From assembly GCA_022711355.1 (NCBI GenBank), contig JAKLFE010000023.1, positions 1-63,549 on the forward strand: a stretch of DNA of 63,549 bases. The letters are read 5' to 3'. A program made the translations under genes and the position numbers. Source of the stretch: Spirochaetota bacterium. Lineage in GTDB: Bacteria; Spirochaetota; Spirochaetia; Treponematales; Rectinemataceae. Shown piece by piece: positions 16,315 to 24,787 of the stretch. The notes beneath the pieces are model-generated. The model ran no database searches. It worked only from the letters and a program-made list of their open reading frames with translations, and had not been told where the DNA came from. The stretch's first letter is position 1, and each line of letters begins with the position of its first letter.

Positions 16315-17493
16315 CTACGGAAGGTCCGAGCAGAGGGCGGCGAGGCGCTTCACCCCCTCGCGGATCAGCTCGGGCTTGGAGTTGGAGAAGTTCAGGCGCA
16401 TGCACTCGGCCCCCGAGCCGTCGGGGAAGAAGTCCCGGCCGGGCACGAAGACGATCTGGCGCGCGAGGGCCGATTTAAGGAGCTCGAGGCTGTCCAGGCC
16501 CTCGGGGCCGGTGACCCAGAGGAACATGCCCCCGTCCGGCCGGGTCCAGCGGTAGCCCTCGGGCATGGCCTTGGCGAGCTCCCCGTCCATGATCCCGTAG
16601 CGCTCGCCGTAGGCAGAGCGGACCTTCTCGACGTGCTTGGCGTTGTCGTAGTCGCGGAGGTAGCGCTCGAGCACCAGCTGGTCGAGGCTCGAGGTGTGGA
16701 GGTCGGCGGCGGCCTTGGCCGCGACGATGCGCTCGCGCACGGCCTTCGAGGCGACCATCCAGCCGGTGCGGAAGCCGGGCGCCACGATCTTCGAGAAGGT
16801 ACTCAAGTAGATAACCAGGCCCTCGCGGTCGAGGGATTTCAAGGGAGCGATGTGCTCGCCGCGGTAGCGTAGCTTGCCGTAGGGATCGTCCTCGACGACG
16901 ATCAGGCCGCGCCTGGCCGCGACCTCGTACAGGGCCTTGCGGCGGGCGGCGCTCAGGGTGCGGCCGGTGGGATTCTGGAAGTTCGGTATCACGTAGAGGA
17001 AGCGCGCCTCGTGCTTGCCCGCGAGCTCCTCGACGGATTCGGGGATGATCCCGTCCTCGTCGGTGTCCGCGGCGAGGAAGCGGGCCTCGTAGGCCTGGAA
17101 GGCCTGAATGGCCGCGAGGTAGGTCGGGTTCTCGGTTATGATCAGGTCGCCCGGGTCGAGGAATATCTTCCCCAGGAGATCGAGGGACTGCTGGGAGCCC
17201 GTGGTGACGAGGACCTCGTCGGCGCCGCAGGCGGCGCCCCGGAGCCCCATCTCCGCCGCGATCCACTCGCGCAGGGGCTTGATGCCCTCCGTCACGCCGT
17301 ACTGGAGGGCGCGCGGCCCGATCTCGGCGAGGGTCCGCTGGACGGCGGCCGCCACCTCGGCCACGGGGAAGAGCTCCGCGGCGGGCAGGCCCCCGGCGAA
17401 GGAGATGATCTGGGGATTCTCGGCGGCCCTGAGGATCTCGCCGATCGAGGAAGGCTGCATGCAGCCCATGCGTCGCGCGAAGCGTGTATCCAT
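16315..17493 (-). CDS. PLP-dependent aminotransferase (class I/II, LysN/AAD type)
   Basis: 392 residues from ATG 17493 (TTGAGGCGCATT upstream). Fold-type I features: SFAGGLPAAELFP, TGSQQSLDLLGKIFLDPGD, VIPNFQNPTGRTLS, VEDDPYGKLRY, and the PLP lysine in LSTFSKIVAPGFRTGW. This subfamily (COG1167 without the HTH domain) includes 2-aminoadipate, kynurenine and branched or aromatic amino-acid aminotransferases; substrate not determinable. Stand-alone gene, divergent from bfr, not obviously tied to metal metabolism. Confidence 0.9.
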   Translation of the reverse strand: MDTRFARRMGCMQPSSIGEILRAAENPQIISFAGGLPAAELFPVAEVAAAVQRTLAEIGPRALQYGVTEGIKPLREWIAAEMGLRGAACGADEVLVTTGSQQSLDLLGKIFLDPGDLIITENPTYLAAIQAFQAYEARFLAADTDEDGIIPESVEELAGKHEARFLYVIPNFQNPTGRTLSAARRKALYEVAARRGLIVVEDDPYGKLRYRGEHIAPLKSLDREGLVIYLSTFSKIVAPGFRTGWMVASKAVRERIVAAKAAADLHTSSLDQLVLERYLRDYDNAKHVEKVRSAYGERYGIMDGELAKAMPEGYRWTRPDGGMFLWVTGPEGLDSLELLKSALARQIVFVPGRDFFPDGSGAECMRLNFSNSKPELIREGVKRLAALCSDLP

Positions 17494-17774
17494 AATGCGC
17501 CTCAAGGTATCAGCTCGCGGCGTTACTTGCAATAGCTACATTCGCGGCCGGGCCGCTTTTTCGCGCCGGGCCTCCCCGCCCCGGGCCGCTCAGGCCCTCG
17601 CCGCCGATTCCGGCGGCAGCAGCGCCGAGGCCTCGCAGGATACCTGAGCCCCTCCGTGGGCGCGGGCGGGCTGGGCGGCCCGGGCCTCGCGCCCCGAGGC
17701 GGGGGAGCCTATACTCTAGTGACGGGGGCCGGCGCAGGCGCGCCTCGACCCCGAAACCACTCGAGGAGGCGGCG

Positions 17775-18245
17775 ATGAAGGGTAACGAGAAACTGGTCCT
17801 CGTCCTGAACCAGCTCCTGGCCGACGAGCTTACCGCCATCAACCAGTACATGGTGCATTCCGAGATGTGCGACGACTGGGGCTACGAGAAGCTCCACAAG
17901 CACTTCGAGAAGCGGGCCATCGACGAGATGAAGCACGCCGAGAAGCTCATCGGCCGCATCCTCTTCCTCGAGGGGCTGCCGATCGTCAGCGAGCTCAAGA
18001 AGATCCACATAGGGGCGACGGTGGACAAGCAGCTCGCCTCCGACCACGTCGCCGAGGAGGGCGCGATCAAGGCCTACAACGAGGCCATCGTCCTCGCCGG
18101 GGAGGTCAAGGACTTCGCCACCCGGGACTTCCTCCAGGCCATCCTCAACGACGAGGACGCCCACATGGACGGCATCGAGGCCCTCCAGAGCCAGATCGAG
18201 CAGATGTCGATGCAGGTCTTCCTGACCACCCAGGTCGAGGGCTAG
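17775..18245 (+). CDS. bfr: Bacterioferritin
   Basis: 156 residues. All six dinuclear-centre ligands fall at canonical numbers: Glu18, Glu51, His54, Glu94, Glu127 and His130; the haem ligand Met52 is also present. Forms a 24-mer storing ferric iron, with haem b between subunits. GAGGAGGCGGCG precedes the ATG. A -10-like TATACT lies at 17710-17715, without a good -35 or a visible Fur box. Single-gene unit ended by a hairpin. Confidence 0.97.
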   Translation: MKGNEKLVLVLNQLLADELTAINQYMVHSEMCDDWGYEKLHKHFEKRAIDEMKHAEKLIGRILFLEGLPIVSELKKIHIGATVDKQLASDHVAEEGAIKAYNEAIVLAGEVKDFATRDFLQAILNDEDAHMDGIEALQSQIEQMSMQVFLTTQVEG

Positions 18246-18261
18246 GCCCAGTCGAGCGAGC

Positions 18262-18291
18262 GCTCGCCCTCGCTATTTATAAAGGGCGAGC
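18262..18291 (+). terminator. Hairpin after bfr
   Basis: Stem GCTCGCCCT / AGGGCGAGC (9 bp) with a 12-nt A/T-rich loop. No U-run follows, so termination strength is uncertain. Confidence 0.55.
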
Positions 18292-18327
18292 CTTGCGCCT
18301 CCCGGCTCGGCGCATACACTTTGACTC

Positions 18328-19227
18328 ATGCGCCTGATCTTCATCCTCGACGACAGCAGCCTGAGCCTGAACGCGCTATCCCACCTCCTGGAGCCCGAAG
18401 GGTACAAGGTCATCTGCCTCAAGGAGAGCGAGGGGGCCGTCGACATGATCGTCGAGGCCCAGCCCGACCTCGTCCTCCTCGACGTGGTCATGCCCAAGCT
18501 CTCCGGCCTCGAAGTGCTCCGGCAGCTGAAGGAGCGCGAGGAATGCGCCGAGATGCCGGTGATCATGGTCACCGCGATGACCGAGGCCCAGGACGTCAGC
18601 GCGGCCCTCGAGGCCGGGGCCTTCGACTACATCCGCAAGCCCTTCGAGGCCATCGAGGTCCGCGCCCGCGTGCGCTCGGCCCTGCGCACCCGCGACTACA
18701 TGCTGAAGCTCCGCTACCTCTCCGAGCGCGACGGCCTCACCGGCCTTTTGAACCACGCCGCCTTCATCCGCGCCCTCTCCCGCGAGCTCGCCGAGCCCGT
18801 GGGCGGCGACAAGGCCCTATCCCTGGTCATGGCCGACCTCGACTTCTTCAAGTCGGTCAACGACAAGCACGGACACCAGGCGGGCGACGCCCTCCTCGCC
18901 GGCCTGGGCGAGCTCCTGGCCAAGGCGGTCGGGCGCTCGGGCGAGGCCGGGCGCTACGGCGGCGAGGAGTTCTGCGCCCTCCTCCGGGGCTACGACCTGG
19001 GCATGGCGGGGCGCTGGGCCGAGGCCTTCCGCAAGGTGGTCGAGGAGCGGGACTGGGACCTCGGCTCGGAGCGGATCAAGGCCACCCTGAGCCTCGGCGT
19101 CGCGTCGATGGAGGGCAGCATCGATCCGGCCGCCCTCATCGCGGAGGCCGACCGCTCGCTCTACGAGGCCAAGCGGGGCGGCCGCAACCGAGTCGTCATG
19201 GCCGGCAGGAGCAAGGGCCCGGGATGA
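18328..19227 (+). CDS. Response regulator with GGDEF domain (diguanylate cyclase)
   Basis: 299 residues. REC domain at about 1-120 with acidic pocket Asp8/Asp9 and phosphoacceptor Asp52 (LVLLDVVMP), then a GGDEF domain (about 125-290) with active-site RYGGEEF near residue 213. The allosteric I-site position reads RSGE, not RxxD, so feedback inhibition by c-di-GMP may be lost. PleD/WspR-like architecture; synthesises c-di-GMP in response to phosphorylation. No histidine kinase gene is adjacent. Confidence 0.93.
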   Translation: MRLIFILDDSSLSLNALSHLLEPEGYKVICLKESEGAVDMIVEAQPDLVLLDVVMPKLSGLEVLRQLKEREECAEMPVIMVTAMTEAQDVSAALEAGAFDYIRKPFEAIEVRARVRSALRTRDYMLKLRYLSERDGLTGLLNHAAFIRALSRELAEPVGGDKALSLVMADLDFFKSVNDKHGHQAGDALLAGLGELLAKAVGRSGEAGRYGGEEFCALLRGYDLGMAGRWAEAFRKVVEERDWDLGSERIKATLSLGVASMEGSIDPAALIAEADRSLYEAKRGGRNRVVMAGRSKGPG

Positions 19228-19237
19228 TCCCGGGCCC
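19215..19237. terminator. 23-bp palindrome at the end of the GGDEF gene
   Basis: GGGCCCGGGAT and ATCCCGGGCCC are separated by a single G. The palindrome spans the TGA stop at 19225-19227 and lies between convergent genes, so it may act as a bidirectional terminator or RNA-end protector. No U-run. Confidence 0.5.
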
Positions 19238-19261
19238 CGAGGGAGATCGGCCGAGCTGAGG

Positions 19262-20656
19262 CTAGAGGATCAGGCCCGTGATGTAGTTCATGGCGAAGAG
19301 GACGACGATGCCGCCGGCCGAGAGGGCGCAGACCGCGCCGAACCAGTGCCAGAGCATGTCCTTCATCTCGCTGACGCCGGTGGTCCGGTTCACGACCCAG
19401 AAGTAGCTGTCGTGGAGGCCGGTGATGCCGATGGAGCCGATGCAGCAGGCGAGGGCGCCCATGTAGGGATTGACGCCGGGCATGGCCAGGAGGATGGGCG
19501 CGGTCAGGGAGCCGGCGGTGAGCATGCCGACGGTGGCCGAGCCGGAGACGATCCTCAGGATGAAGGCCATGATGTAGGGCAGGAGGATGCCGGGGATGCT
19601 GGCCGCGACGAGCATGTTGGCGATGGAGCCGCCCGCGCCCGTGGCCTTGAGGACGGCGCCGAGGGAGCCGCCCGCGCCGGTCACGAAGACGATGATGCCC
19701 GCCTCGGTCATGGCCTTGTCGAGGATGCCGACGACTTCCTTGCGGTCGCGCTTGCCGGCCAGGCCGTAGATGGCGATGAGGAGGCCCAGGCCCACGGCGA
19801 CGATCGGGTGGCCGATGAGGCCGGCGAAGCTCTTGAAGGACCCCTTGGCCCCGAGGACGCCGCTCACCGTGTTGAAGAGGATGAGGACGATGGGGATGAG
19901 GATGGGGGCGAAGGAGATGAAGGTGCCGGGGAGCTTCTCGTGGACGAGCTGCTCCGGGGTCTCGAGCTCGGCGGCGGTGTAGGGCCGGTCGATGAGGGGG
20001 GCCGAGGAATCATTCGGGTCGGGGAGCTTGAAGAGCTTGCGCTTGCCGAGCCAGCGCGCGTACATGATGCCGAAGGGCGCGATGAAGGCCGAGGCTATGA
20101 GGCTGTAGATCATGAACATGCCGAGGTCGAGCTTGAAGTAGTTCACCACGGCGAGGGGGCCCGGCGTCGGCGGCACGAGGGAGTGGGTCACGAGGAGGGC
20201 CGTGCCGAGGGCGCAGCTGATCGTGATGAGATTCTTGCCGGTGTTGCGGGCGAGGGACTTGGCCAGGGGCGAGAGGACCACGAAGGCCGAGTCGCAGAAG
20301 ACGGGGATGGACACGATGAAGCCGGTGATGCCCATCGCGATGTCTTCCTTGCCCTTGCCCAGGAGCTTGATGAAGGTCAGGGCCATGCGCTTGGCGGCCC
20401 CCGAGACCTCGAAGATGGCCCCCATCATGACGCCGAAGCCGATGATGATGCCGATGCTGCCGAGGGTGCCGCCGAAGCCGCTGATGATGTTGGCCATCAC
20501 GTCGTTCGAGGGCAGGCCGGAGATGATACCCGCGGCCACGGCTCCGATGAGCATGGCGGGGAAGACGTGGATCTTGGTCTTGGTCACCGTGACGATGATG
20601 ATCGCCATCGCGACGACGAGACCGACGAGGACTCTCGCTACGTTGACATCAGGCAT
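19262..20656 (-). CDS. GntP-family gluconate/sugar-acid permease
   Basis: 464 residues, about twelve TM segments, with GntP family segments IGAVAAGIISGLPSNDVM, FIVSIPVFCDSAFVVLSPLA, THSLVPPTPGPLAVV and ITGLHDSYFWVVNRTTG. H+-coupled import of gluconate or related sugar acids. Last gene of the larA-uxaA operon, 114 nt downstream of uxaA-L behind a hairpin and T-run; GAAAGGAGAG precedes its ATG. Confidence 0.93.
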   Translation of the reverse strand: MPDVNVARVLVGLVVAMAIIIVTVTKTKIHVFPAMLIGAVAAGIISGLPSNDVMANIISGFGGTLGSIGIIIGFGVMMGAIFEVSGAAKRMALTFIKLLGKGKEDIAMGITGFIVSIPVFCDSAFVVLSPLAKSLARNTGKNLITISCALGTALLVTHSLVPPTPGPLAVVNYFKLDLGMFMIYSLIASAFIAPFGIMYARWLGKRKLFKLPDPNDSSAPLIDRPYTAAELETPEQLVHEKLPGTFISFAPILIPIVLILFNTVSGVLGAKGSFKSFAGLIGHPIVAVGLGLLIAIYGLAGKRDRKEVVGILDKAMTEAGIIVFVTGAGGSLGAVLKATGAGGSIANMLVAASIPGILLPYIMAFILRIVSGSATVGMLTAGSLTAPILLAMPGVNPYMGALACCIGSIGITGLHDSYFWVVNRTTGVSEMKDMLWHWFGAVCALSAGGIVVLFAMNYITGLIL

Positions 20657-20706
20657 TGTGTAGCTCTCCTTTCTCGATCGATGCTGCGCTCGATACCGCG
20701 CTCGGT

Positions 20707-20752
20707 AAAAAAGGGAGGAGCCCGGGCGGCGCTCGGCCGAGGCGCGCCCGGG
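20707..20752 (-). terminator. Attenuator-like hairpin before the GntP gene
   Basis: On the minus strand CCCGGGCG pairs with CGCCCGGG (20721-20752), and a TTTTTT run follows after CTCCTCCC (T-run at 20707-20712). Resembles an intrinsic terminator with an unusually distant U-run; partial readthrough would set permease levels below enzyme levels. Confidence 0.55.
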
Positions 20753-20770
20753 GATCCGCCCGCGGAAGCC

Positions 20771-21931
20771 CTAGATGACGGGGCCCAGGCAGTAGAAGTC
20801 CATCGACTTGGTGTACTTGATGGACTCGCCCTTGGTGGTCTCCCCCGAGGCGACGCGGAGGAGCATCGCGAGGACCTCCTCGCCGACCTCCTCGATCGAC
20901 TTCTCCCCGGTGACGATGAGCCCCGCGTTGACGTCCATGTCCTTGTCCATGCGCGCGTAGGTCAAGGGATTGCCGCAGATCTTGATGACGGGCACGACGG
21001 GGAAGCCCTGGGGCGCCCCGCGCCCGGTGGAGAAGAGGATCAGGTCGGCGCCGCCGACGGCCATGCCGGAGAGGAGCTCGATCTCGCGGCCGGGGGAATC
21101 CTTGATCCACAGGCCCTTGCCCCGCGGCGCCTCGGTGTAGCCGATGACGCCCTCGATGGTCTTGGTGCCCGACTTGACGATGGCCCCGAGGGACTTCTCC
21201 TCGATGGTGGACAGACCCCCCGCGATGTTGCCGGGGGTGGGCTGGCCCTTGCGCATGTCGACGCCGACGGCCTTGGCGCGATCCTCCATCTCGGTCACGA
21301 TGCGCGCGATCTCGGAAGCCACGCGCTCGTCCTTCGCGCGGCGCTGGAGGATGTGCTCGGCCCCGATGAACTCGGTGGTCTCGCCGAAGATGACCGTGCC
21401 GCCGGCCTCGACGACCTTGTCGGCGACGTAGCCGATGACCGGGTTCGAGGCCACGCCCGAGGTCGTGTCCGAGGCCCCGCACTTGATGCCCATGGTGAAG
21501 TTCGACAGGTCCACGGCCGCGCGCTGCTGGCCGGATATCGCGAGGACCAGGCGCTGGGCCGCGTCGATGCCGGCCTGGATGGCGGCGCTCGTGCCGCCGA
21601 GCTCCTGGATGTTGATCCGCTCGACGGGCTTGCCCGTGGCGCGCAAGGCGGCCTCGAGGCGGTCGGTGTCCACGCCCTCGCAGCCGAGGCTCACGATGAG
21701 CGAGGCCCCGACGTTGGGGTTCTCGCCGATCTTGACAAGGCAGTCGGTGATGCGCTCGAGGTCGGGGGGGGTCTGGCAGCAGCCCTGGTGGTGGATGATG
21801 CCCTGGGTCATCACCGTGTTCTGGACGATGGCCTCGACGACCTCGTTCGAGCAGACGACGGAGGGGATGACGGCGACGTAGTTGCGGGCGCCGGCCTTCC
21901 CGTCCTTCCTGAGGTAGCCCTGGAAGGTCAT
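20771..21931 (-). CDS. UxaA-family sugar-acid dehydratase, large subunit
   Basis: 386 residues matching the C-terminal catalytic domain of altronate/galactarate dehydratases: GARNYVAVIPSVVCSNEV, HHQGCCQ, MGIKCGASDTTSGVASNPV, GRGAPQGFPVVPVIKICGN. The cysteines in GCCQ and KCG are candidate metal or Fe-S ligands. The usual N-terminal SAF domain is a separate protein encoded directly upstream (ATGA overlap). Dehydrates an aldonate (altronate-like) to a 2-keto-3-deoxy acid. Exact substrate is unknown; context suggests the LarA-type epimerase supplies it. Confidence 0.88.
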   Translation of the reverse strand: MTFQGYLRKDGKAGARNYVAVIPSVVCSNEVVEAIVQNTVMTQGIIHHQGCCQTPPDLERITDCLVKIGENPNVGASLIVSLGCEGVDTDRLEAALRATGKPVERINIQELGGTSAAIQAGIDAAQRLVLAISGQQRAAVDLSNFTMGIKCGASDTTSGVASNPVIGYVADKVVEAGGTVIFGETTEFIGAEHILQRRAKDERVASEIARIVTEMEDRAKAVGVDMRKGQPTPGNIAGGLSTIEEKSLGAIVKSGTKTIEGVIGYTEAPRGKGLWIKDSPGREIELLSGMAVGGADLILFSTGRGAPQGFPVVPVIKICGNPLTYARMDKDMDVNAGLIVTGEKSIEEVGEEVLAMLLRVASGETTKGESIKYTKSMDFYCLGPVI

Positions 21932-22245
21932 CGCGCCTCTCCCTTCTTCGCCCAGTCGCCGCGGCCGCGGATCGAGTCGATGTTGTGCACGTGCACGTGC
22001 TCGCCCGCGGCTATCGCCGCGGTGGCCACGCCGATCTCCTCCCCGTACTTGGTCACCTCTTGGCCCTTCGCGATGGGCGCCAAGGCGATCTTGTGGCCAT
22101 AGGGGATATCGTCCTTGACCGTCATCTCGACGGCCGAGCCCTTCTTGTCGAGGACGCGCACCCGCGCGCCGGCCTTGACCTCGCCGAACAGCGTGGCGAC
22201 GTTGTCCGCCTCGTGGTTCTTGATGGCCTTCTCCAACTCCTGCAT
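21928..22245 (-). CDS. UxaA-family dehydratase, small (SAF-domain) subunit
   Basis: 105 residues from ATG 22245 with GGAGGTAGC upstream. SAF domain pattern: GARVRVLDKKGSAVEMTVKD, IPYGHKIALAPIAKGQEV, KYGEEIGVATAAIAAGEHVHVHN. It corresponds to the N-terminal part of fused UxaA and forms the dehydratase with the next gene. Spacing of 5 nt from larA and overlap with the large subunit show an operon. Confidence 0.88.
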   Translation of the reverse strand: MQELEKAIKNHEADNVATLFGEVKAGARVRVLDKKGSAVEMTVKDDIPYGHKIALAPIAKGQEVTKYGEEIGVATAAIAAGEHVHVHNIDSIRGRGDWAKKGEAR

Positions 22246-22250
22246 CGAAG

Positions 22251-23525
22251 CTACCTCCGCACGATCACCCCGACCCCGTCGGGTATGACCGCGATCTTCG
22301 CGCCCGGGCCCTTCCGCTCGAGCGCCATGCCGACGGCCTCCTCGATCGAGGCCGCGTATCGGAAATGCATCTTCTCGACCGTCCTCCGGTCGATGCCCCA
22401 GGTCACCAGGATGATCTCGTGCCTCAAGAGGGCGTCGGCGAAGCGCTGGACGCACCACTGCTCCGAGACGGTCTTCTCGGCGGGGGTCGCGAGGATGCGA
22501 TCGAGGAGCTCCCGCGGGCTTCCCTCGAGCATCATGCGGCCGAAGTTCTCGCCGCCCAGGCCGTCGCGGCAGGCCGCCGCGAGGATGATGACGGCTCCTT
22601 CCTTCGCGCAGGCGAGGGCGGCGTCGAGGCCCTTGGGGCACTGGTAGAGGTTCTGGTCCAGGGGGTAGCCGCCGTTCGTGGTGAGCACGACGTCGGCCGG
22701 GATGGGATCGACGCCGCAGCGCGCGGCGAGCAGCGCGCAGCCCGCGCGATGCGCGGCGTCGGCCTCGCCGCAGACCGCGGCGGCGACCCGCTTCTCCTCG
22801 TCCAGGAGGACGTTGAAAACGAAGGCGAGCTTGGCAAGGCGCGCGGCCACGATCATGTCCTCGTGGATCGGGTTCCCGTCGAGGACCCCCGTGGCCGCCT
22901 TGGGGTGGGCCATCGCCCGGGCGCTATGGTTGATGTTCACGCAGTCCTGCGAGGCGATGCCGGGCAGCACGCTCTTGCGCCCGCCGGAGAAGCCGGCGAA
23001 GAAGTGGGGCTCGATGAAGCCCTCGGCGACGAGGAGCTCGGCCTCCACGGCGAGGCGGTTGATCTCGCACTTGCTGCCCGAGGGCAGGAGCCCGAGATCG
23101 ACGAAGGCGCCCTTGGCGAAGGCGTCGTGGTTGACGATGCGCTCGCGAGCGCAGAGCCCGGAGCCGAAGCGCTTCTCCATCTCGGCCGCGGTCATGCCGC
23201 GGTGGAGGCCGGTGGCGACGAGGACGGTGATATCGGCCGAGGGGCTGCCACGCCGGAGCTCCTCGAGGAGGATGGGCAGGGTAAGCGCGCTCGGCACGGC
23301 CCTCGTGTGGTCGCTCGTGATGACGACGATCTTCCGCTTGCCCCGGGCGAGCTCGGCGAGGGGAGGCGAGCCGATCGGAGCGCGCAGGGCCGCGCGCACG
23401 ATCTCCTCCTCGGAGGTCCCCGGCCACGTTGCGGTCTGCGGGGGAGGAACGAGGATTCCCGCGAGCCGTCGATCGTCTATCTCGCAGGAGATACGATCGG
23501 TATCGTAGGGCAATTCTATCTTCAC
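22251..23525 (-). CDS. larA: LarA-family nickel-pincer racemase/epimerase
   Basis: 424 residues from a GTG at 23525 (AAGGAG upstream). Residues that hold and use the nickel-pincer nucleotide in lactate racemase occur at the same numbers here: His108 (TGLHRG), His174 and Lys184 (EPHFFAGFSGGRKSVLPGI), and His200 (VNINHSARAM). The SDHTRA motif is also intact. The neighbours (UxaA subunits, GntP permease) suggest that the real substrate is a sugar acid, with epimerisation at C2, and not lactate. The cofactor-making genes larB, larC and larE are not in the window. Confidence 0.85.
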   Translation of the reverse strand: MKIELPYDTDRISCEIDDRRLAGILVPPPQTATWPGTSEEEIVRAALRAPIGSPPLAELARGKRKIVVITSDHTRAVPSALTLPILLEELRRGSPSADITVLVATGLHRGMTAAEMEKRFGSGLCARERIVNHDAFAKGAFVDLGLLPSGSKCEINRLAVEAELLVAEGFIEPHFFAGFSGGRKSVLPGIASQDCVNINHSARAMAHPKAATGVLDGNPIHEDMIVAARLAKLAFVFNVLLDEEKRVAAAVCGEADAAHRAGCALLAARCGVDPIPADVVLTTNGGYPLDQNLYQCPKGLDAALACAKEGAVIILAAACRDGLGGENFGRMMLEGSPRELLDRILATPAEKTVSEQWCVQRFADALLRHEIILVTWGIDRRTVEKMHFRYAASIEEAVGMALERKGPGAKIAVIPDGVGVIVRR

Positions 23526-23573
23526 ACAAGACTCCTTGACCGCGGGAACAAACTAGGGAGCTGTTATGTACTA

Positions 23574-23595
23574 TGCATTATGTATACATAATGCA
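23574..23595. promoter_or_regulatory. Palindromic operator upstream of larA
   Basis: A perfect 22-bp palindrome: half-site TGCATTATGTA followed by its exact complement. The core TTATGTATACATAA fits the NGTNNNACN pattern bound by GntR/FCD regulators, and such a regulator is encoded at 23736-24404. It overlaps the -10 region of the larA promoter, so repression is the likely effect. Confidence 0.82.
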
Positions 23596-23615
23596 CGCCT
23601 TTTCAGTCTTGTCAA
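23588..23615 (-). promoter_or_regulatory. Promoter of the larA-uxaA-gntP operon
   Basis: On the minus strand TTGACA (23610-23615) and CATTAT (23588-23593) with a 16-nt spacer. The -10 element lies inside the palindromic operator. Confidence 0.6.
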
Positions 23616-23735
23616 TGAAAAGATTTAGCCGCGTCTCGCCAAACCAGGGCGTATGTAGTCGTATGTCTTTTTAAGAAAACAGAGTACGCGTCTTGCTTTA
23701 GGATTTGAGCGGCGCTGGAAGGGGGAGAAGGAAGC

Positions 23736-24404
23736 TCAGGCGCGGGCAGAAGCCGAGGGCAGGTGCTTGAGGCTCTCTTCCTTGACTTTACTCAGGTGGG
23801 TCGTGCAGATGGAGAGGGCGGCCTCGAGATCGCGGCGGAGGATGCTGTCGATGAGGCTCGTGTGCTCCTCGATCGAATCGACGAAGCGGGTGCGGCTCGA
23901 GAGGGCGAAGAAGCGGAAGGGATTGAGCCAGGTGGAGACCTTGCCCAGGAGATCGGTGATGATCGAGTTCCCGGCGGTGGCCACGAGGTAGTCGTGGAAG
24001 GCGGTATCGATCTTGAAGTACTCCTGGACATCCTCGTAGCGCGAGTGCTCGAGGAAGTCGCGCTTGAAGCCCTCGAGCCGAGCCGCTATGCCCTCGTCCA
24101 GGAGCTCGATCGCCTTGGCGATGGCGTAGCGCTCGATGAGGAGGCGGAACTCGTGGGCGTCGAGGACGTCCTTCTCGGAGAGGCGCCGGACCATGACGCT
24201 CTTGTTCGGGATGCTCTCGAGCAGGCCTTCGCCGATCAGCTCGTTGATGGCGCTCCGCACGGGGGAGCGGCTGACCTTGAGCTCCTCGGCGATCTGGAGC
24301 TCCTGGATCCGCTGCCCCGGGGCGAAGTGCCCGTTCAGGATGTTTTCCTTGATCACCTCGTAGACCTGGTCCTTCATGGTCGAGATGATCGCGCTGCTTC
24401 GCAT
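23736..24404 (-). CDS. GntR-family regulator with FCD domain
   Basis: 222 residues from ATG 24404; ATG 24377 is an alternative. N-terminal GntR winged helix (QVYEVIKENILNGHFAPGQR, IAEELKVSRSPVRSAINELI) and an all-helical C-terminal FCD ligand domain (DAHEFRLLIERYAIAKAIEL; metal-ligand-like DTAFHDYLVATAGN and EEHTSLIDSI). It lies 210 nt upstream of larA on the same strand, so the palindrome at 23574 is its probable operator. Effector likely a sugar acid of this pathway. Confidence 0.88.
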   Translation of the reverse strand: MRSSAIISTMKDQVYEVIKENILNGHFAPGQRIQELQIAEELKVSRSPVRSAINELIGEGLLESIPNKSVMVRRLSEKDVLDAHEFRLLIERYAIAKAIELLDEGIAARLEGFKRDFLEHSRYEDVQEYFKIDTAFHDYLVATAGNSIITDLLGKVSTWLNPFRFFALSSRTRFVDSIEEHTSLIDSILRRDLEAALSICTTHLSKVKEESLKHLPSASARA

Positions 24405-24475
24405 CGCCACGATTGGAAAATAAACCAATCGGAGGCTTTTGGCAATCGCTCCGCGGCGAGCGGGCACGGCATCGA

Positions 24476-24787
24476 TCATCGCGAAGCTCGCGCGGCGGCT
24501 ACGGCCTCCCGGAGGGGAAGGCCCGCCTTCGCGGCGGCGACCCTGATCCCGGCCGAGGACAGGGCGGCCTGGGCCTTGGGACCCAGCTCGGGGCAGACGA
24601 CGACCTCGACCCCGCGCTCCGCGAGGAAGGCTGCCGCGCCGGTTCCCGCGCCGTGCTCCGACGCGGCGCCCCCGTTGAGCTTGATCTCGGGTTCGGCGGC
24701 CTCGCTCGCGAAGATCGCGAAGCTCGCGGCCCGGCCGAAGACGGAGCTCAGCGTCGCGCCGTCATCGGTAGGGATGGCATATTTCAT
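24476..24787 (-). CDS. NifX/NafY-type (Fe-Mo cofactor-binding-like) small protein
   Basis: 103 residues starting MKYAIPTDDGATLSSVFGRA, the start of the dinitrogenase iron-molybdenum cofactor family; VVVCPELGPKAQAALSSAGI and VAAAKAGLPLREAV are typical. Related proteins (orange protein ORP, NifX, MTH1175) bind metal-sulfur clusters. AAGGAGAAGCC precedes the ATG, which overlaps the stop of the upstream ATPase. Last gene of the leftward operon DUF5320 - MinD - MinD - NifX. Nitrogenase genes are absent from the window, so the role is not nitrogen fixation. Confidence 0.85.
   Translation of the reverse strand: MKYAIPTDDGATLSSVFGRAASFAIFASEAAEPEIKLNGGAASEHGAGTGAAAFLAERGVEVVVCPELGPKAQAALSSAGIRVAAAKAGLPLREAVAAARASR

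Noticed and set aside
16264..17774. Metal-related role for the aminotransferase between zur and bfr
   Set aside because: It is oriented against zur, has its own terminator and start region, and its sequence is an ordinary fold-type I aminotransferase; position alone is weak evidence.
23652..23735. Possible small gene between larA and the GntR gene
   Set aside because: No frame with a start and ribosome site; the A/T-rich stretch is better explained by promoter and operator.
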